This document shows, piece by piece, positions 1 through 21,136 of a stretch of DNA of 64,000 nt. The notes beneath the pieces were generated by a model that had not been told where the DNA came from, ran no database searches, and was given only the letters and a program-made list of their open reading frames with translations. Each line of letters opens with the position of its first letter. The stretch's first letter is position 1. This DNA is from Cytidiella melzeri (Eukaryota; Basidiomycota; Agaricomycetes; Polyporales; Irpicaceae), in contig JABYQR010000083.1 in assembly GCA_022592445.1 (NCBI GenBank), positions 1 to 64,000 of the forward strand. Direction: 5' to 3'. Both the position numbers and the translations under genes were made by a program.

Positions 1-600
1 TCAACCAATAGCAATTGTCCCCATGACCTGACCCCATGACCCAGTCCCAAGGCTAGACTTGTTCTAGCTTGTTCTAAGACAAGGCTAGACTTTTCCAGAA
101 GGTTCTAAGAACTATGACATCATCTAATGGAATGTTCTATACTATGACATCATAGTTCCAGCATGTTACACAAGGTTCCAAAGAGTTCTATCATGTGATA
201 CACAGATAAGGAAAGGAGCACATCAGCGCATCAGCGCATCAATTGATAGGCACTGAGAATAAGCGCCGGAATAAGCACCTGATAAGCGCTGGATAAGCGC
301 TGGATAAGCGCCTGATAAGTACTTAAATATTCCCAATAATACCGTTGCCTGGTAAGGCAAGTCTTAAGCTTGTAGAAACATTGAAAATCTGTGACAATAT
401 CCCCTCAGTCTTATCCACTCTGTTGATCAAGGACTACTTCGTACTCCCCAGTACACACTCTCACCAACACTCTACTCTCTATCTCACTATCTACCCTTCA
501 AGTTTAACAACTATCTGGTGAGTGTAACCTTAACTGTTACATTTGTATTGTACAGATTTGTAAGTTACAAGAATAGGAGCTACTTGATTACTTATCCTTA
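1..600. repeat. Repeat-rich sequence, possibly a solo or truncated LTR
   Basis: No gene is visible here. The left part holds many short direct and inverted repeats built on gttcta/ttctaga-like words and two copies of actatgacatcat near 111 and 141. Around 258-320 lies a degenerate tandem array of an 11-12 bp unit resembling ataagcgcYgg. An A/T-rich TATA-like stretch (acttaaatattcc) near 320 is followed by pyrimidine-rich sequence to about 520. This resembles the layout of fungal retrotransposon LTRs. No second LTR, coding remnant or clear target-site duplication can be seen, so the element type is inference. Confidence 0.35.
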
Positions 601-830
601 ATAATCCATTTATTCAGTCATTACAAATAAAATACACTAAACAAGTCATGAGAACGATCAGGCGCTACTCGTACAGGTCATACCACAACAGGATCGGATC
701 TGGCTGGCAAGTCTACAGGCACTCTGCAGAACCACAACCGAAACGACCTTGAGTATCTGCTCAATCCTGTGGAGGAAGGTCTCGAGGCCATAATGCCAAC
801 ACAACAATAGGAGGGTGTTGGAAAAGGATG

Positions 831-3051
831 TCAGCAATTGGATGAGGATAGAGAGGAAACTGTCCTTGCTGTTGGCAACAACACCTTTACACAAAAGGGT
901 GAAATATACGCACAATAATGACCAAAGATACTTGACATCGGAATTGTCCTGCTCTGCAATTGCTTTGGAGATCGATTGAGCAAGGCAATGCACTGTGAAC
1001 ACACCTGTATCCAATAGCTCTTTGCAATGTTGTCGATTTGTAAAACCATACCCTCTGTCGACATTTAGATAAAGAGAATAAAGGGTATCGCACGCTTACC
1101 AGGCAGCCTAAACGGATCCTTTAAATGTAGCATAAGCGCAAAAAGGGGGAAATGGCTGATAAGCGTGAGGACAACGTCAAGCACATCGTACACAAGCACA
1201 GTGCAAAGACGTGTCTGTGTATGTGTACCAGTGGTTGTTAGATGATATAGTATGGCGTGTGCACTTCAAGCTTACCGCTGCAAAAAGCATGTAATATGCC
1301 GTTGTCGTCGGAGAGATGAAGGCCAAGAGGGTGAACAGTATTGTACCAAACAGTAATTGATCGACATCAAAAACCCAGGAGTCTGTCCTCCTGCGAAGTA
1401 CGTTCCGTCTTTTCCCTACACAACAAGAGACAGTTAGCTATTTCCAACTTGATAGAAGGCTCGCACCTCTGAAGAGTTTCCATAAAGCACCGACTGCATC
1501 AAGCTGCTTTCCAAAAACCACATGCGACAACGAATAGCACAAGTACAAATGAGCAGTTATCAAGGACAGAAGATCGTTAAGGAGAGCTGTCGTCATGGTC
1601 ACTCCACAGCAACCAATTGTTCCGGATATGAATATGACCTTGTCCACATGAGGAAGCACGAAGTGCGTCAGAGCCTCTAGGACAACACTGTAAGCATCTC
1701 AATAACTACTGCCACTTCACTCACTGTTCCACATCATGATAACGCTCAGCAGCGAATAGCAGTAGAGACCACTGAGTTCGGTGTTCAGCTTCAAGCCTGC
1801 AGGCCAGCTGTTAAGCCAGAGTAGACTCCCTTGAACATCTTCAATCATCAACTCCTAGGCAGTTCAGTTAGTATAGGACGGGGTGTGTCGTCTGATAACA
1901 TACTTGTATCCACTGATTCAGAATATACGATAACGAGCCGACATTGTCGCAGATATATGTTCCGAGAGCAAAGCCAATGATTGTATCGTTGAGGATCAAC
2001 CAAATGCAGTTGTAGAAGCTACCATGGAATTAGAACATTTCGGTTTACGGCTGCCATTGAGTAGAATAGTTTACTTACCGGACATAGTTCGAAATTGCCT
2101 TTGGCGACATCGAGTTGCGACTAAAGGAGGGAGGTGGGAAATGACTGTATAAGTAGCAAAGCTGACGAAAGCGTGTGGTAACTTGGAGCGCTGAGGACGC
2201 AGTTCGAATCCGAGTCAGGTAGTGAGAGATACTGCAACCAGACCTCACCGAGCTTAGACATGGAACTTATACCGGCGTTGAAGGGGGCGGAAAGTTCTGA
2301 GTCGTCCAAAGGCATTGTGATGGATCGGACATGATTGCTTGAGCAGGCTGAAATTTCGTTGTGCAGCTCCATGAGTTTAGAAGTGACACATTGCCCGAAG
2401 TTCATCTTGTAAAGTCCCAGTCAGTCAGCCAACTATGATAACCGTGAGTCACCACTCACTTGACCAATAACTCTCCAATCTAACACCTTGAATCGCTGGT
2501 TGCTCGGTTTTGTAAAGTCGTGAAGGCATATGTTTGCATTGTTAGAAATTGTAGCTTGCGGATGGGCAGGGTATAATCCAGCAGAGAGAACTGCATCCAA
2601 CGTGTACATCTCTAGGTAGGGAAGTCGCGGCTTTGCATAACGTATGAGAAGATATTGAGCTGGGCAGCTTACAGTCAACGAGACAGTCGATGCATGCGCT
2701 CACAGGAGCAGCCCAGCTCACCATTGGAATTGAACAAATGCAAGTTGTCCGGAGAGACCTCCGGCGTGGAACCATCCCCCCTCCCGATCCGCCCTACCAC
2801 AGCGGGAAATGCACCACAGAGCTCAATAAGAGGACTCCAATCTTGGGATGCCTTTGCCTGCTGTAAAGCAGCTTCCGCCTCGTCGAGCTGTTGCATTCGT
2901 CAGCGATTAAGTCAAGAAGCTCATCCAGTTGCCGACATACGCTTTTTACATGAAGGATGCCTGCGACGGAAAAAAGAGGTGAGGTCCATCCGTAGATGAA
3001 CCCATTTCCAGAGACATCGTCAGGCCATAGAACAGGCAGATGTCCAGGCAT
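831..3051 (-). CDS. GPI1: GPI-GlcNAc transferase subunit Gpi1/PIG-Q
   Basis: Subunit of the ER-membrane complex that transfers GlcNAc to phosphatidylinositol, the first step of GPI-anchor synthesis. Reading the minus strand, the N-terminal exon from the ATG at 3051 has the family start (FIYGWTSPLFSVAGIL). The Gpi1 core follows: SFYNCIWLILNDTIIGFALG around 1950-2020, LNDLLSLITAHLYLCYSLSH around 1520-1590, then RNVLRRRTDSW and DQLLFGTILFTLLAF around 1290-1410, and LKDPFRLPG around 1110. These are hydrophobic membrane segments. At least six short introns interrupt the gene. The last exon most likely reads through IPMSSIFGHY to the stop at 831, but another frame stays open to 658, so the 3' end is uncertain. 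The start lies 249 bp from the divergent Rho gene. Confidence 0.85.
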
Positions 3052-3300
3052 TGTGTTTCGCAGCGAGCATGGGTGGGCGGGAAGGCAAGCTCAAAGCGTG
3101 AGGCTGGCAGCAGCTATTCACGTGATCGGTGTCGTCGCTGTGCCTCGCGTGGGTGACTGGCCGCAACATGCATTCAATCTCCTAGCACCTTTGTCCCCAA
3201 AGAACGTCTTTCGACGCGTCTCAACAAACCATTTCGTGGGTCAACTTCAACTACCGCCGTTTACTCTTCCAAACGCACTCCTGCAACAGCATCCTACACT

Positions 3301-4084
3301 ATGGATTATTCCTCACAACCACCGCGTAGACCGGACGTGAAGAAGAAGCTGGTGGTTGTCGGAGATGGTGTGTGGCAATTCCATTAGACTAGAGATGCTA
3401 ACACTCACCGCTGCGTTACAAGGCGGGTGTGGCAAGACGTGCTTGCTTATCGTGTACGCAGAGAATCGCTTTCCAGAGGTGCGCAACCCAAACGTCGTGC
3501 CACCACCCGACTTGAATTCACAGCGACGCGTTTCAACAGGCTTATATCCCGACCGTGTTCGAAAATTACGTGACGCAAGTTACTTTCGATGGCAAACTTG
3601 TCGAGCTGGCGCTGTGGGACACAGCAGGCCAAGAGGATTATGATCGACTACGGCCACTCAGCTATCCTGAAAGCGACGTCATCCTCATAATCTTCTCTAT
3701 CGACTTCCCAGTCAGCCTGGGCAACGTTACGGACAAGGTCAGTGTACCCCACGCGCAAGTCACTTTCATGTATTCAGACCCATCTTTATGCAGTGGTATC
3801 CAGAGGTTGCACATTTCTGCGAAGGAACTCCTTTGATACTAGTAGGGACCAAGACCGATCTCCGGAGAGATGAGCAAACGAAACGGATGTTGAATGCTCA
3901 AGGTCAAACACCAATAACACCAGAGCAAGGGGCTGCCGTTGCTCGAGAAATTGGGGCAAAGTACATCGAGTGCTCGGCGAAGACAGGCACTGGTGTGCAG
4001 GAGGTGTTCAATCTAGCGTTGAAGGAGAGTATGAAAGGGAAGTGGGGAAAGATGGTGAAGCAACGCCGGTGTGTGGTGACATGA
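3301..4084 (+). CDS. Rho-family small GTPase, Rho4-like
   Basis: Membrane-anchored GTP switch of the Rho family, which in fungi controls cell-wall synthesis, septation and polarity. The spliced protein is about 203 residues in four exons. Visible motifs are the P-loop GDGGCGKT (about 21-28, split by intron 1), effector loop YIPTVFENY, switch [23 protein letters not shown] as the guanine-specificity motif, ECSAK, a basic tail and the C-terminal CaaX box CVVT for prenylation. The segments [14 protein letters not shown] and [10 protein letters not shown] resemble fungal Rho4 more than Rho1, Rho2 or Cdc42; this subfamily call is from memory of family patterns. The intron at 3738-3793 has a clean gtcagt donor and cag acceptor. 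The start is in good context and is followed directly by the conserved [10 protein letters not shown]. Confidence 0.9.
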
Positions 4085-4357
4085 ACAAACTGCTGGCCCT
4101 GGAGGCTTTTCTTTGACGAACACTCATTTCATTCTGATCTGTCCCTACGTGATAGAGTATTATACGCTAGGATTGTGCTGACCGTTTGTTATTCCCTTTC
4201 TTCGTGCTCTTATCAAGTAATGCAACTTTGTGCATAATACATCAAAGTCGCGTCCAACAGCATACGGCGAGGGTGCCATAGCAGGACGTCGACGACGACG
4301 AATGCACGACCCGCAGGTCGGTTGTGGCCGCGTTCTTCCAAAAGTTACAAAGCCGTG

Positions 4358-5063
4358 TCATTCGTTCTTGTCTCTACGTTCCTGCCGGGCCAGGTGACGA
4401 GCAGTCGCAGTAAAGACCCATATCAAATATGCGAACGTACAATAGACGATTGCCACAGTGCCTAATTCGACAAACTCGGCGTCGTGCGACATGCCCACCG
4501 GGACGAGAACAGCGACCTCGGGTGTTGTTGCGTTGAGCCAGAATTGCTCCTCATAGCGCGTACCGCCTAACGAGCAGTTTGATCAGCAGCCGGTGAGAAG
4601 CACAATAGCAGGGGAGCGTACTCGGAGATGTACATTGCCAGGTGGCACCAGGCTGTGGAAAGCGCAAAACCTCGTACGCTTCGTCGTTATTGAGCAAGTA
4701 TGAGGGCTTCCCATAGCGAGCATGGAGAGGTAGTATAATGTCAAGTAACCGCTGACCTCTGTCGAACGTCTGCCGGGATATCAGCAGAGTCAGGACAGTA
4801 GAGGCAGAGCTCGCGGCAAAGACGGGTAGTTCCAAGTCTGGATGAGGATGTAGCTCGTAGGCGTATGCATCCTCGTGCAGGTCGAGTTCATACGGGTCAA
4901 CGATAAAGTCTGGAGTGAAGGTGTAGCGCAGTCGAAGTGCTTCGCAATGCAGAGGGCGACTGAGCCGCAGGTGGGAAATGGCAGAGAAGTGGAAGCCGAC
5001 AAGATGCTCAACACGAGTAGAAATCGTTGAAGCTGCGCCGTCGTTGTTGGCGTCGGTGGTCAT
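4358..5063 (-). CDS. PBN1: PIG-X/Pbn1, GPI mannosyltransferase I accessory subunit
   Basis: ER membrane protein that stabilises PIG-M/Gpi14, the enzyme adding the first mannose to GPI precursors. Two exons encode about 215 residues. The PIG-X domain shows FIVDPYELDLH (about 55-65), the LPLHARYGKPS strand and a PQPGATWQC segment. A short intron (about 4570-4623) follows, then VAVLVPVGMSHDAEFVELGT leads into the single C-terminal transmembrane helix (about VAIVYCTFAYLIWVF) and a short basic tail (ARQERRDKNE). The length and layout, with a lumenal domain and one C-terminal membrane anchor, match the family. No obvious N-terminal signal peptide is seen, which is also true of some fungal Pbn1 proteins. 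It converges with the Rho gene and diverges from PFKFB, 177 bp away. Confidence 0.8.
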
Positions 5064-5240
5064 GGCAGTCGCGGTAGGCGTAGGCGTGACTGGCCGTTGC
5101 GTTATCGCTGTGACTGTCGCGTGACTGTGACTGAGATGGGCGCGAGATCCTGAAAGGGTAATCAGCGTGTGCAGACTGCTACGAAACTCTTAACCCAACC
5201 ACCATATTCTCATACAAGTGCAGGGCGTCGCATACCAACA

Positions 5241-7612
<2,372 letters not shown>

Positions 7613-7665
7613 TCTGCTTTCTCCATAACTCACGGCATGTGGTTTTGAGAATCAACCGCAGTCTG

Positions 7666-10683
<3,018 letters not shown>

Positions 10684-10828
10684 GGCGGTGGCCAGCTTGA
10701 AGTTCAAAGGCTCAATATGGAAAGCGGTCGGTTTTGATGGCAGTCCATTGAGCGTCTGTGTCCGAGCTTGGACCTCGACGGTCACCTTCCGCCTTTCGCC
10801 TACCGTTCATCTCAAACAGGTCCCCGTC
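10684..10828. promoter_or_regulatory. Shared divergent promoter, DHX35-like / YJU2
   Basis: Only 145 bp separate the ATG codons of the helicase (minus) and the splicing factor (plus). No TATA box is obvious. The interval must hold both 5' UTRs and core promoters, so it is a compact bidirectional promoter. The minus reading frame of the helicase also stays open upstream, but the conserved start MQFWKPGTA fixes its ATG. Confidence 0.6.
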
Positions 10829-11881
10829 ATGTCTGAGCGTAAAGGTGCGTGCTGACCTACTGAACTTGACACGCGAGATGAACCGCAGATCACAGTCTTG
10901 AACAAGTACTTTCCTCCGGATTTCGATCCGTCTCTCATTCCCCGGAGGAAGGTGCCCAAGAATTCACAGCAGGTCGTTCGTTTGATGGCCCCATTCTCTA
11001 TGTATGTCTGAGCTTACACATATTGAGAGATGTCCAAGTCGCTGACCTCCGCTGTCAGGCGATGTAACACATGTGGGGAGTACATTTACAAAGGCAAGAA
11101 ATTCAATGCTCGCAAGGAGACAGTCGAGGGGGAGGACTACTACGGCATCAAGATCTTCCGCTTCTACATCAAATGGTAATTCTTGTTTCAGATTCTATAA
11201 GGTACTGGGACTTAACTTGGGTCCAGCACGCTTTGCTCTGCAGAAATCACCTTCAAGACTGACCCAAAGAATACGGACTATCTGGCAGAGCACGGTGCGT
11301 CACGAAATTTTGAACCATGGAGAGAGGAGAAGGCAGTAGAAGAAGAAGACCGCTTGGCGAAGCTTGAGGAAGAAGAGAATAACCCAATGAAAGCACTAGA
11401 GAATAGGACAGTGGACTCGAAGCGAGAGATGGATATACTAGATGCACTGCAGGACATCCGGGCACGGAACGCACGGAATGAGAGGATGGGACAGTCGGTT
11501 GACTTGATGGCGAGGATCAACGTAGAGGAAATTGAGACGGAGGAGGAACGGCAGAGGAAGCTAGAGGACGAGGAGGACGAGAAACTTGTGCGACAAGTGT
11601 TCTCAAAGGTGTCGTTACCTGCGGCGGGGCCTTCGGGACTGGCGTCAGGTTCTGGATCTCAAGGGACGCAGGAGGAAAAGGTGGTGACGGTCAAACGCAA
11701 AGCGGAAGGAGACGAGCCTGACCTGCACAGTCTGCTGCCCGTGACGACGCGGACGTTGATCACGTCGAAGATGGCTACTGTGCCGGTTGTGAAGAGGCGC
11801 AAGACAGAGTTGAAGAACTCGCTTGGGATCAAAATCAAGAAAGCCCCGGCGAAAGCTGCTGCTGTTGGTGCTGCGTCCTGA
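10829..11881 (+). CDS. YJU2: Splicing factor YJU2/CWC16 (CCDC94 family)
   Basis: Nuclear factor recruited with the Prp19 complex that promotes the first catalytic step of splicing. Exon 1 encodes only MSERK. Exon 2 continues with [19 protein letters not shown], diagnostic of the family, then [14 protein letters not shown] zinc-binding block [20 protein letters not shown] follows, then [20 protein letters not shown] and [12 protein letters not shown], giving the CxxC pairs of the family's zinc site. The rest is a charged helix ([38 protein letters not shown]) and a Lys-rich tail ([18 protein letters not shown]) that looks like a nuclear localisation signal. About 300 residues in all, the usual length. 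The junction KC/T at 11179-11226 restores the second CxxC. Confidence 0.92.
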
Positions 11882-12077
11882 ATATCTGCTGTATCATAAT
11901 TCGTAATAAGTTATTTCTGGATTACATACATTCCTGTGTTACTTATTTAATTGGCATGATATTAATGACATCAGTGGCTGAAATGCGGACAAAGCCTGCA
12001 GCCTGCTCTCTCTCCCTCCTCACCACCGTCGTCCTCGACGACAACACGTCCCAGAACGAGTTCTAGACAACACTAAG

Positions 12078-14537
12078 ATGGTCGGCTTGCTGTACTCCAG
12101 CGCGATCCTCTCGACCCTTTTCCGACTATCTGTCTTTGTGTTTCTACGCGTGGTGTGTGCTCCAAGTGGCTGCAACATTGGTCGAATAGTCACTGACATC
12201 TCCTGTATGTAGATACCAGCACGGCACATTACGAAACTCATCCCCACCTTATACGTTCTTCACCTCTCTTCCCTGGCTCTCCTCCCCAATAACGCCGCGA
12301 CACCCTCGCAACATACCAATTTGAAGCTCCCCAATGGTAATGGGGGTTTATCAAAGGAATATGTAGTTGAGACCGACTTGAAGGCGATTCAGGTGAGTTG
12401 CACAATTACTCCATGTAGCTGTGCATACTCAGCAGTAACGTCAAGCAATTTCGTGTTGATACATTGAAGGCGTTATTGTTCTCCATACCCTCCCCAGCCA
12501 AAACACTAACGGCGGCGACCGTGCTCATCAACACCGTTCTGCTCCTCTGTTCTATGGACTTTGTCCTAGAGTCGTACTTTGACGACGCCAGGGATGTCAC
12601 TTTTACTCGCGTCGGCGCCATCTATCCAGATTCAGCTCGCATTGTCGTGCGTTATCCTCACGAAAACACAACAAACGCCTTGGTCAGCGTACTGTGGCGT
12701 CAAGTCACTGCGTATGGAGATTCCGCTTGGACTGCAGGCCCAACGTTGAATTTGACCAAAGAAAACGACTGGGTCAGCACGAGCTCTCTCGTCGGTTTGT
12801 GGCCCAGCACCAACTACGAATGTCAGTCTGCCTCGAGGATTTTGTTGTCGTATAGCGCTGATAGTCCTGGGTTTCCAGATACGTTAGGAGACGTAGAGGG
12901 TAATTTATTATCTTATCCTACGAGGCCCATTCAATTCCACACATTCCCGGACCCCGGACTGCCCTCAGGCTCTCACTTCCGCTTCATTGCCACTTCCTGC
13001 GCAACTACAAACTTCCCGTATAAACCTTTCAATGGTAGACAGATCAAGGGATTTGACCTTCTCGCGGACTACTTGTGGCCATCCAGAACCCTCGTTCAAC
13101 CAGTTGTCAACGCTAACGTAGACGTCCTGAATGCAACAGATTCCCCGCTATCATCAGATTCGCACTCTCCTCTCGCCCAAGCCATGCCGGACAATGTCGA
13201 CCCTCCTGCGGAATTTTTGATGTTCCTTGGCGATTTCATCTATGCAGATGTCCCGTTCTATTTCGGAGATAATGCAGAACACTACCGACGTCTTTACCGA
13301 CGCAATTATCACAGCGAGAGCTTCCGTAAAGTATATGAACATCTTCGTGAGTAGCTTCATAACCACGCTCGTTTGTCGACTCACGATACGTCTAAATATT
13401 ACAGCAATTTTCCATACATATGATGATCATGAGGTTCGCCTTGACATCCTTAGCCGTACTACTTCCCGTATTGATTATGACGTTTAGATCATCAACAATT
13501 TTATGGGCGGAGGAAACGATTCAAACCCGCCTTTTGCTAGTGCAAATGACGCGTTCAAGCTGTACAACGCCGAGGCTAACTACAATCCTGTAGAAGTCGG
13601 TCAACATTACTACCACTTCCGTTATGCCGACGCCGCGTTCTTCGTCATGGACACTCGTCGCTATCGCTCAGACATCACCATAACAGACGACGCTGCGTCT
13701 CACACCATGTTAGGCGACAAACAACTCGTCGCGTTATACGACTGGCTGGGCAAGGTTAGTCTAAGCCTAGACCCCCAACTCGAGTGTATCGTAATGACTC
13801 AGTGTTCGTAGGCAAACAACACGGCGACTTTCAAGTTCATCGTCTCATCCGTCCCATTCACTTCTCTCTGGCAACACGATGCTCAGATAGACTCTTGGGC
13901 GGCTTACCCATCCGAGAAATTGTCCCTCCTTAACGCATTACACTCCGTGCGAAACGTCATCATCATTTCCGGAGACCGCCATGAATTCGCTGCGATCAAG
14001 TTTAACGCTGAAGGAGAAGGGCATAACGTGCTGGAAGTTTCTACCAGTCCATTGAGCATGTTCTATATACCGTTCATCAGGACCCTTCAGATGGCGAGTG
14101 AGAATCTTGTCAAGGTTGTAAAGCAAGTGACAAGCGTCATCGAAGGCGAACCATCCACCAGCTTTGTGGAGGAAGAGGTAGCACAAGAAGAGGTAGTGAA
14201 GTATATCGCTGAGGGAAACTATAAATGGTTAGTTGCTAGCATATTGCGGTTGTGGTCGACGCCAATTTAACATCATATTTAGGTCATCCTTTGAGGTTGA
14301 TACACGGGATTCGGAGCATCCAGTCGTTAATTTGGAGGTGATGATTGACGGGTTTCCTGCCTACAGGTCAGCTCACTGTATTCAGGTCGAGACGTGTTGC
14401 TAACTGGTGCTGCAAGGCTACAAATTGCTGGTAAGCCCGTCGAGCTGAAGGTTTCTGCTGCACTCGCGACCATTGTTCCCTCCGGAATCATGAACGTATT
14501 AGACAAGATCGGCTTGAAGCCCAGTACCTGGTTTTGA
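12078..14537 (+). CDS. PhoD-like metallophosphatase, membrane-associated
   Basis: Alkaline phosphatase or phosphodiesterase of the PhoD superfamily; the physiological substrate is unknown. The N-terminus (MVGLLYSSAILSTLFRLSVF) and two further hydrophobic stretches before about residue 110 suggest several membrane passes, with the catalytic domain outside or in a lumen. The PhoD domain shows FRFIATSCATTNFPYKPFNG, LMFLGDFIYADVPF (metal site), HTYDDHEIINNF, FFVMDTRRYR, FIVSSVPFTSLW and IIISGDRHEFAAI, so the metal and active-site residues are present. The C-terminal part ends IDGFPAYRLQIAGKPVELKV to KPSTWF. The last intron is 14367-14416 (branch gctaac), which joins AY and RLQ in frame. About seven exons, roughly 650-700 residues. 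TM-anchored PhoD proteins are common in Agaricomycetes. Confidence 0.85.
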
Positions 14538-14658
14538 TGCGCGGTGTGCACATGTCGTTGGTTACGAAAAGGATCGGAGTTGTACTCCAATATTTGTAGA
14601 TGTGCGATACCGTTATGTAGTGATATTTGAGATTAAGGATCCCTTGTGCAGCCCTGGT

Positions 14659-18553
<3,895 letters not shown>

Positions 18554-18898
18554 TGAGGTCAAAGTCGAACAGCAGCAGCAGCGGACATAGTCGTCGTGAC
18601 ATTCCTCGCCGTGACATACATATTGTGACTTTACGCGCCCTGCCCAACTTGAACTTGCTTGAAATTGAACAACCTGCTCCTGTATACCGCCAGTGCATGA
18701 TCATGTATCGACTTGCCTCATCATCTTCCTACCTATGTTGGTATTATCAGGCACGAGATACGTGAGCCAGCCATGGCCGAGTCGGGCTGGTAGGTGTCCG
18801 AGGTGCGTGAATAAGCATATCCGCCCCTGTACCATATATATTTCTGTACCGCCTTTCGAGAGTAAGCTATATCTACCACATTGACACCCACCTTCAGG

Positions 18899-19490
18899 AT
18901 GCCAGTCGACATACAAGCTGTGCCCTATACCGCCCAGCGCCTTACTCTTAGCTCCTCCAAGCCTCTTGACGCTGTGTTGACGGCTCTTCGCGATGAGCTA
19001 AATGCAGATAGGGCAGGGTCTAACCTGTTGCTAAAAATCAAAGATATCAAGTCAGCCGAAGAGTTGCACGCGTTTGTTTCAACGATGACGGAGGGAAAGC
19101 GAGATTTTGTGTACGTTCTTTGAGCAGCAACTGTATCTCAGCCTGCGCTGAAGCATCACACTGCTGTGTGTCAGATATTTTGGCGAGGTCGAGCACTCGC
19201 AATGGATGGATACTTTCTATAGCCAGCGCTACAAGAGGACCATCATCTTCACCCTCGGAAACCCCCTTGTTGCGAAGGAAATGTTGAAACACGATATGTC
19301 GGCGGGCTTGCACATCCCGCCCAAAATCATGGTGCAAGATGGTGAAAGTGGAGGGGCCAGCATTTCGTATGACCTTCCGAGTTCGGTCATTCCTGGAGGT
19401 AGAGACCAGAGCTCAGAGCTCAGAGCTGCCACAGAAGAACTGGACAGAAAGCTCCAAAGAATGCTTGAAAGTGTTTTGAGGGAGGCTTAG
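18899..19490 (+). CDS. DUF302 domain protein
   Basis: Small soluble protein of about 180 residues in two exons, with one intron (about 19110-19172) that restores DFVYFGEVEHSQWM. The body matches the DUF302 (TT1751-like) fold: an N-terminal beta-alpha unit (AVPYTAQRLTLSSSKPLDAV), then IIFTLGNPLVAKEMLKHDMS, AGLHIPPKIMVQ and ISYDLPSSVIPGG. The C-terminal helix (ATEELDRKLQRMLESVLREA) is amphipathic. Function is unknown; bacterial relatives have been linked to small-ligand binding, and nothing here indicates a substrate. The start is the only ATG before the conserved region. It is divergent from PEX6, 345 bp away. Confidence 0.8.
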
Positions 19491-19997
19491 TAGCGAGGAA
19501 AGGTGTGGGGCTAGCTGTGGATTGGGCATCTGTTCGAGGCTTGGAAATGATGAGCTGGCTTTTGCTATGAGTCTGTGGATATCCTCGGACAATGGATGGG
19601 TCAGGATCTCCAGCTTCACGCGCCTCTCGTCACACTTGAAAGAGATCATGCTGGTTTGACGATGTTTGGGCTGAAACTGATCGCCTTTTCACCTTGTACG
19701 CAAACAATTCCACAAGATCAGATGAGGGCTCACCGTCTCACAATCTGTCGCCAAGTGTTTCAAAAACCATCAAGGCATTGCGAAATCCATTGTGAGAATG
19801 AATCCGTAAGTGGTAAACACCGATGGACAAGTCCACAGCAACAAGAGTACAGACAACATTGACATTGCTAACGGAAAGAAAGTTAGTTTGATCCAGAACC
19901 ACGACCATCTTCTTGGGATAGATAACACACCGTATAAGAAAGCAACTTCAAGTTCGAGCCAGACCCATCATGACCTTAAGTTAGCGCCATGACACCT
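19491..19997. other. Intergenic, convergent 3' ends
   Basis: Holds the 3' flanks of the DUF302 gene and of the RGG protein gene. Short open frames occur on both strands but show no conserved motif, and no RNA gene was recognised. Confidence 0.5.
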
Positions 19998-20910
19998 CTA
20001 CGATGAAGATGCGGGAGCTGCAGCAGCCTCTGCCGGTTTCTCTTCAACAGGAGACGTGAATGGGTTTCGCTCTGGTGCGGTAGGAGCTGTATTACCACCT
20101 CTGCCTCTTCCACGTCCACGTCCACCACCTCCACCACGGACGCCACCTCGAATACCGATACTAGCGGTTTGTGGTGGAGGCTGATTGGCGACATTTGACG
20201 GTGGTTCAGATGATATAGGCCGCTTGACACCTGGCTTACCAGAATCCCATTCACGATTTTGGATCTAGGAATACAGGTTGATACACGAGATTGAAGCGCA
20301 GACGACAAGATAGCGCACCTTGTCGAGTTTGCGCCGAGCATTCTGCTCTCGCATTCGATCAACGTTCTGCTGCACTTTCCTGTCTCTGGCCTGCTTGATA
20401 CGCTCCTCCTCTTGAGTCTTTTTGAACTCTTGCTCGTCGGCCTCTACATCCTGCGTAGTCTGTCAGCAAAGCTAGGAGATGTAGAGGTTGAGCGTCGTAC
20501 TATTCTCCGTTGCTTGATCTTTTCGTTCTGTTCCCTGATGCGCACCATGCGCTGAGCAAGCTCTTCCTCTGAGAGTTTCTCCTAATGAAACCAAGTCGAG
20601 TGAGATGTGTGGAGGCTGCATTGGACAACTGGCTCACTCGCTGAGCGCCGCCAGTCTTGACGCGTTCTGGGTTGACATACGGCTTCTTCTTCTCTCGCGG
20701 CGGGAGTCTCTTGTCGTCTTCAGCATTCGGCTCTGCGGGTGACTCTGGGACAACAGTGGCTGCTGCGTCGACTGGATTGTCTGAGGGTGTCATCGCCGGT
20801 GCTGCAGATGCTGAGGCACCCTCCTGCGTAGTCTGGTCGTCATTAATCTTGAGGCTGTCGAGATCGAGGCCCAGAGAGTCTTTCGACGGCTCTGCTGTGG
20901 TTTCCGACAT
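19998..20910 (-). CDS. Conserved charged protein with C-terminal RGG box
   Basis: Not assigned to a named family. The spliced product is about 245 residues in four or five exons. The N-terminus (MSETTAEPSKDSLGLDLDSL) is acidic and Ser/Ala/Pro-rich. It is followed by LPPREKKKPYVNPERVKTGG, a long charged helix likely to form a coiled coil (EKLSEEELAQRMVRIREQNE, then FKKTQEEERIKQARDRKV and DRMREQNARRKLDKIQNREW) and a Gly/Arg tract (GGVRGGGGRGRGRGRGG) near the C-terminus, ending PASSS. RGG boxes usually bind RNA and are methylated, so an RNA-associated role is plausible but inferred. It is divergent from PGK, with 226 bp between starts. Confidence 0.75.
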
Positions 20911-21136
20911 GGTTTGTGGTTGAGAGCGAGACCAGGTCTGAGCTGGGTGGACGGTCGAGAGATGGGCGAGAGCTTGCACGCAGCCAATCAAAGGTGGTCG
21001 AGCCTGACGCCAGACAGATATAAATTCAACCGCACTCGAAATCGATTGCACCAAAGTCGTATTTCTCCTTCCAACCACCACAACCACCACCAATAGTCCG
21101 CACAAAGCAAACTCAGTGTCCGCGCAGCTCTCAACC
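20911..21136. promoter_or_regulatory. Divergent promoter of the RGG-protein gene and PGK
   Basis: A 226-bp interval between two ATG codons. A TATA box (tataaat at 21019-21025) lies about 115 bp upstream of the PGK ATG. It is followed by a pyrimidine-rich, CAACCACCA-repeated leader and the sequence ctctcaaccATG, a good start context. This is the pattern of a strong constitutive glycolytic promoter. Confidence 0.6.

Noticed and set aside
2195..2220. tRNA-like B box (agttcgaatcc)
   Set aside because: It lies inside the GPI1 coding region on the other strand and has no matching A box or cloverleaf.
14338..14366. A 29-nt GT..AG micro-intron in the PhoD-like gene
   Set aside because: A normal 50-nt intron at 14367-14416 with a gctaac branch site joins AY to RLQIAGKPV in frame, so the tiny intron is not needed.
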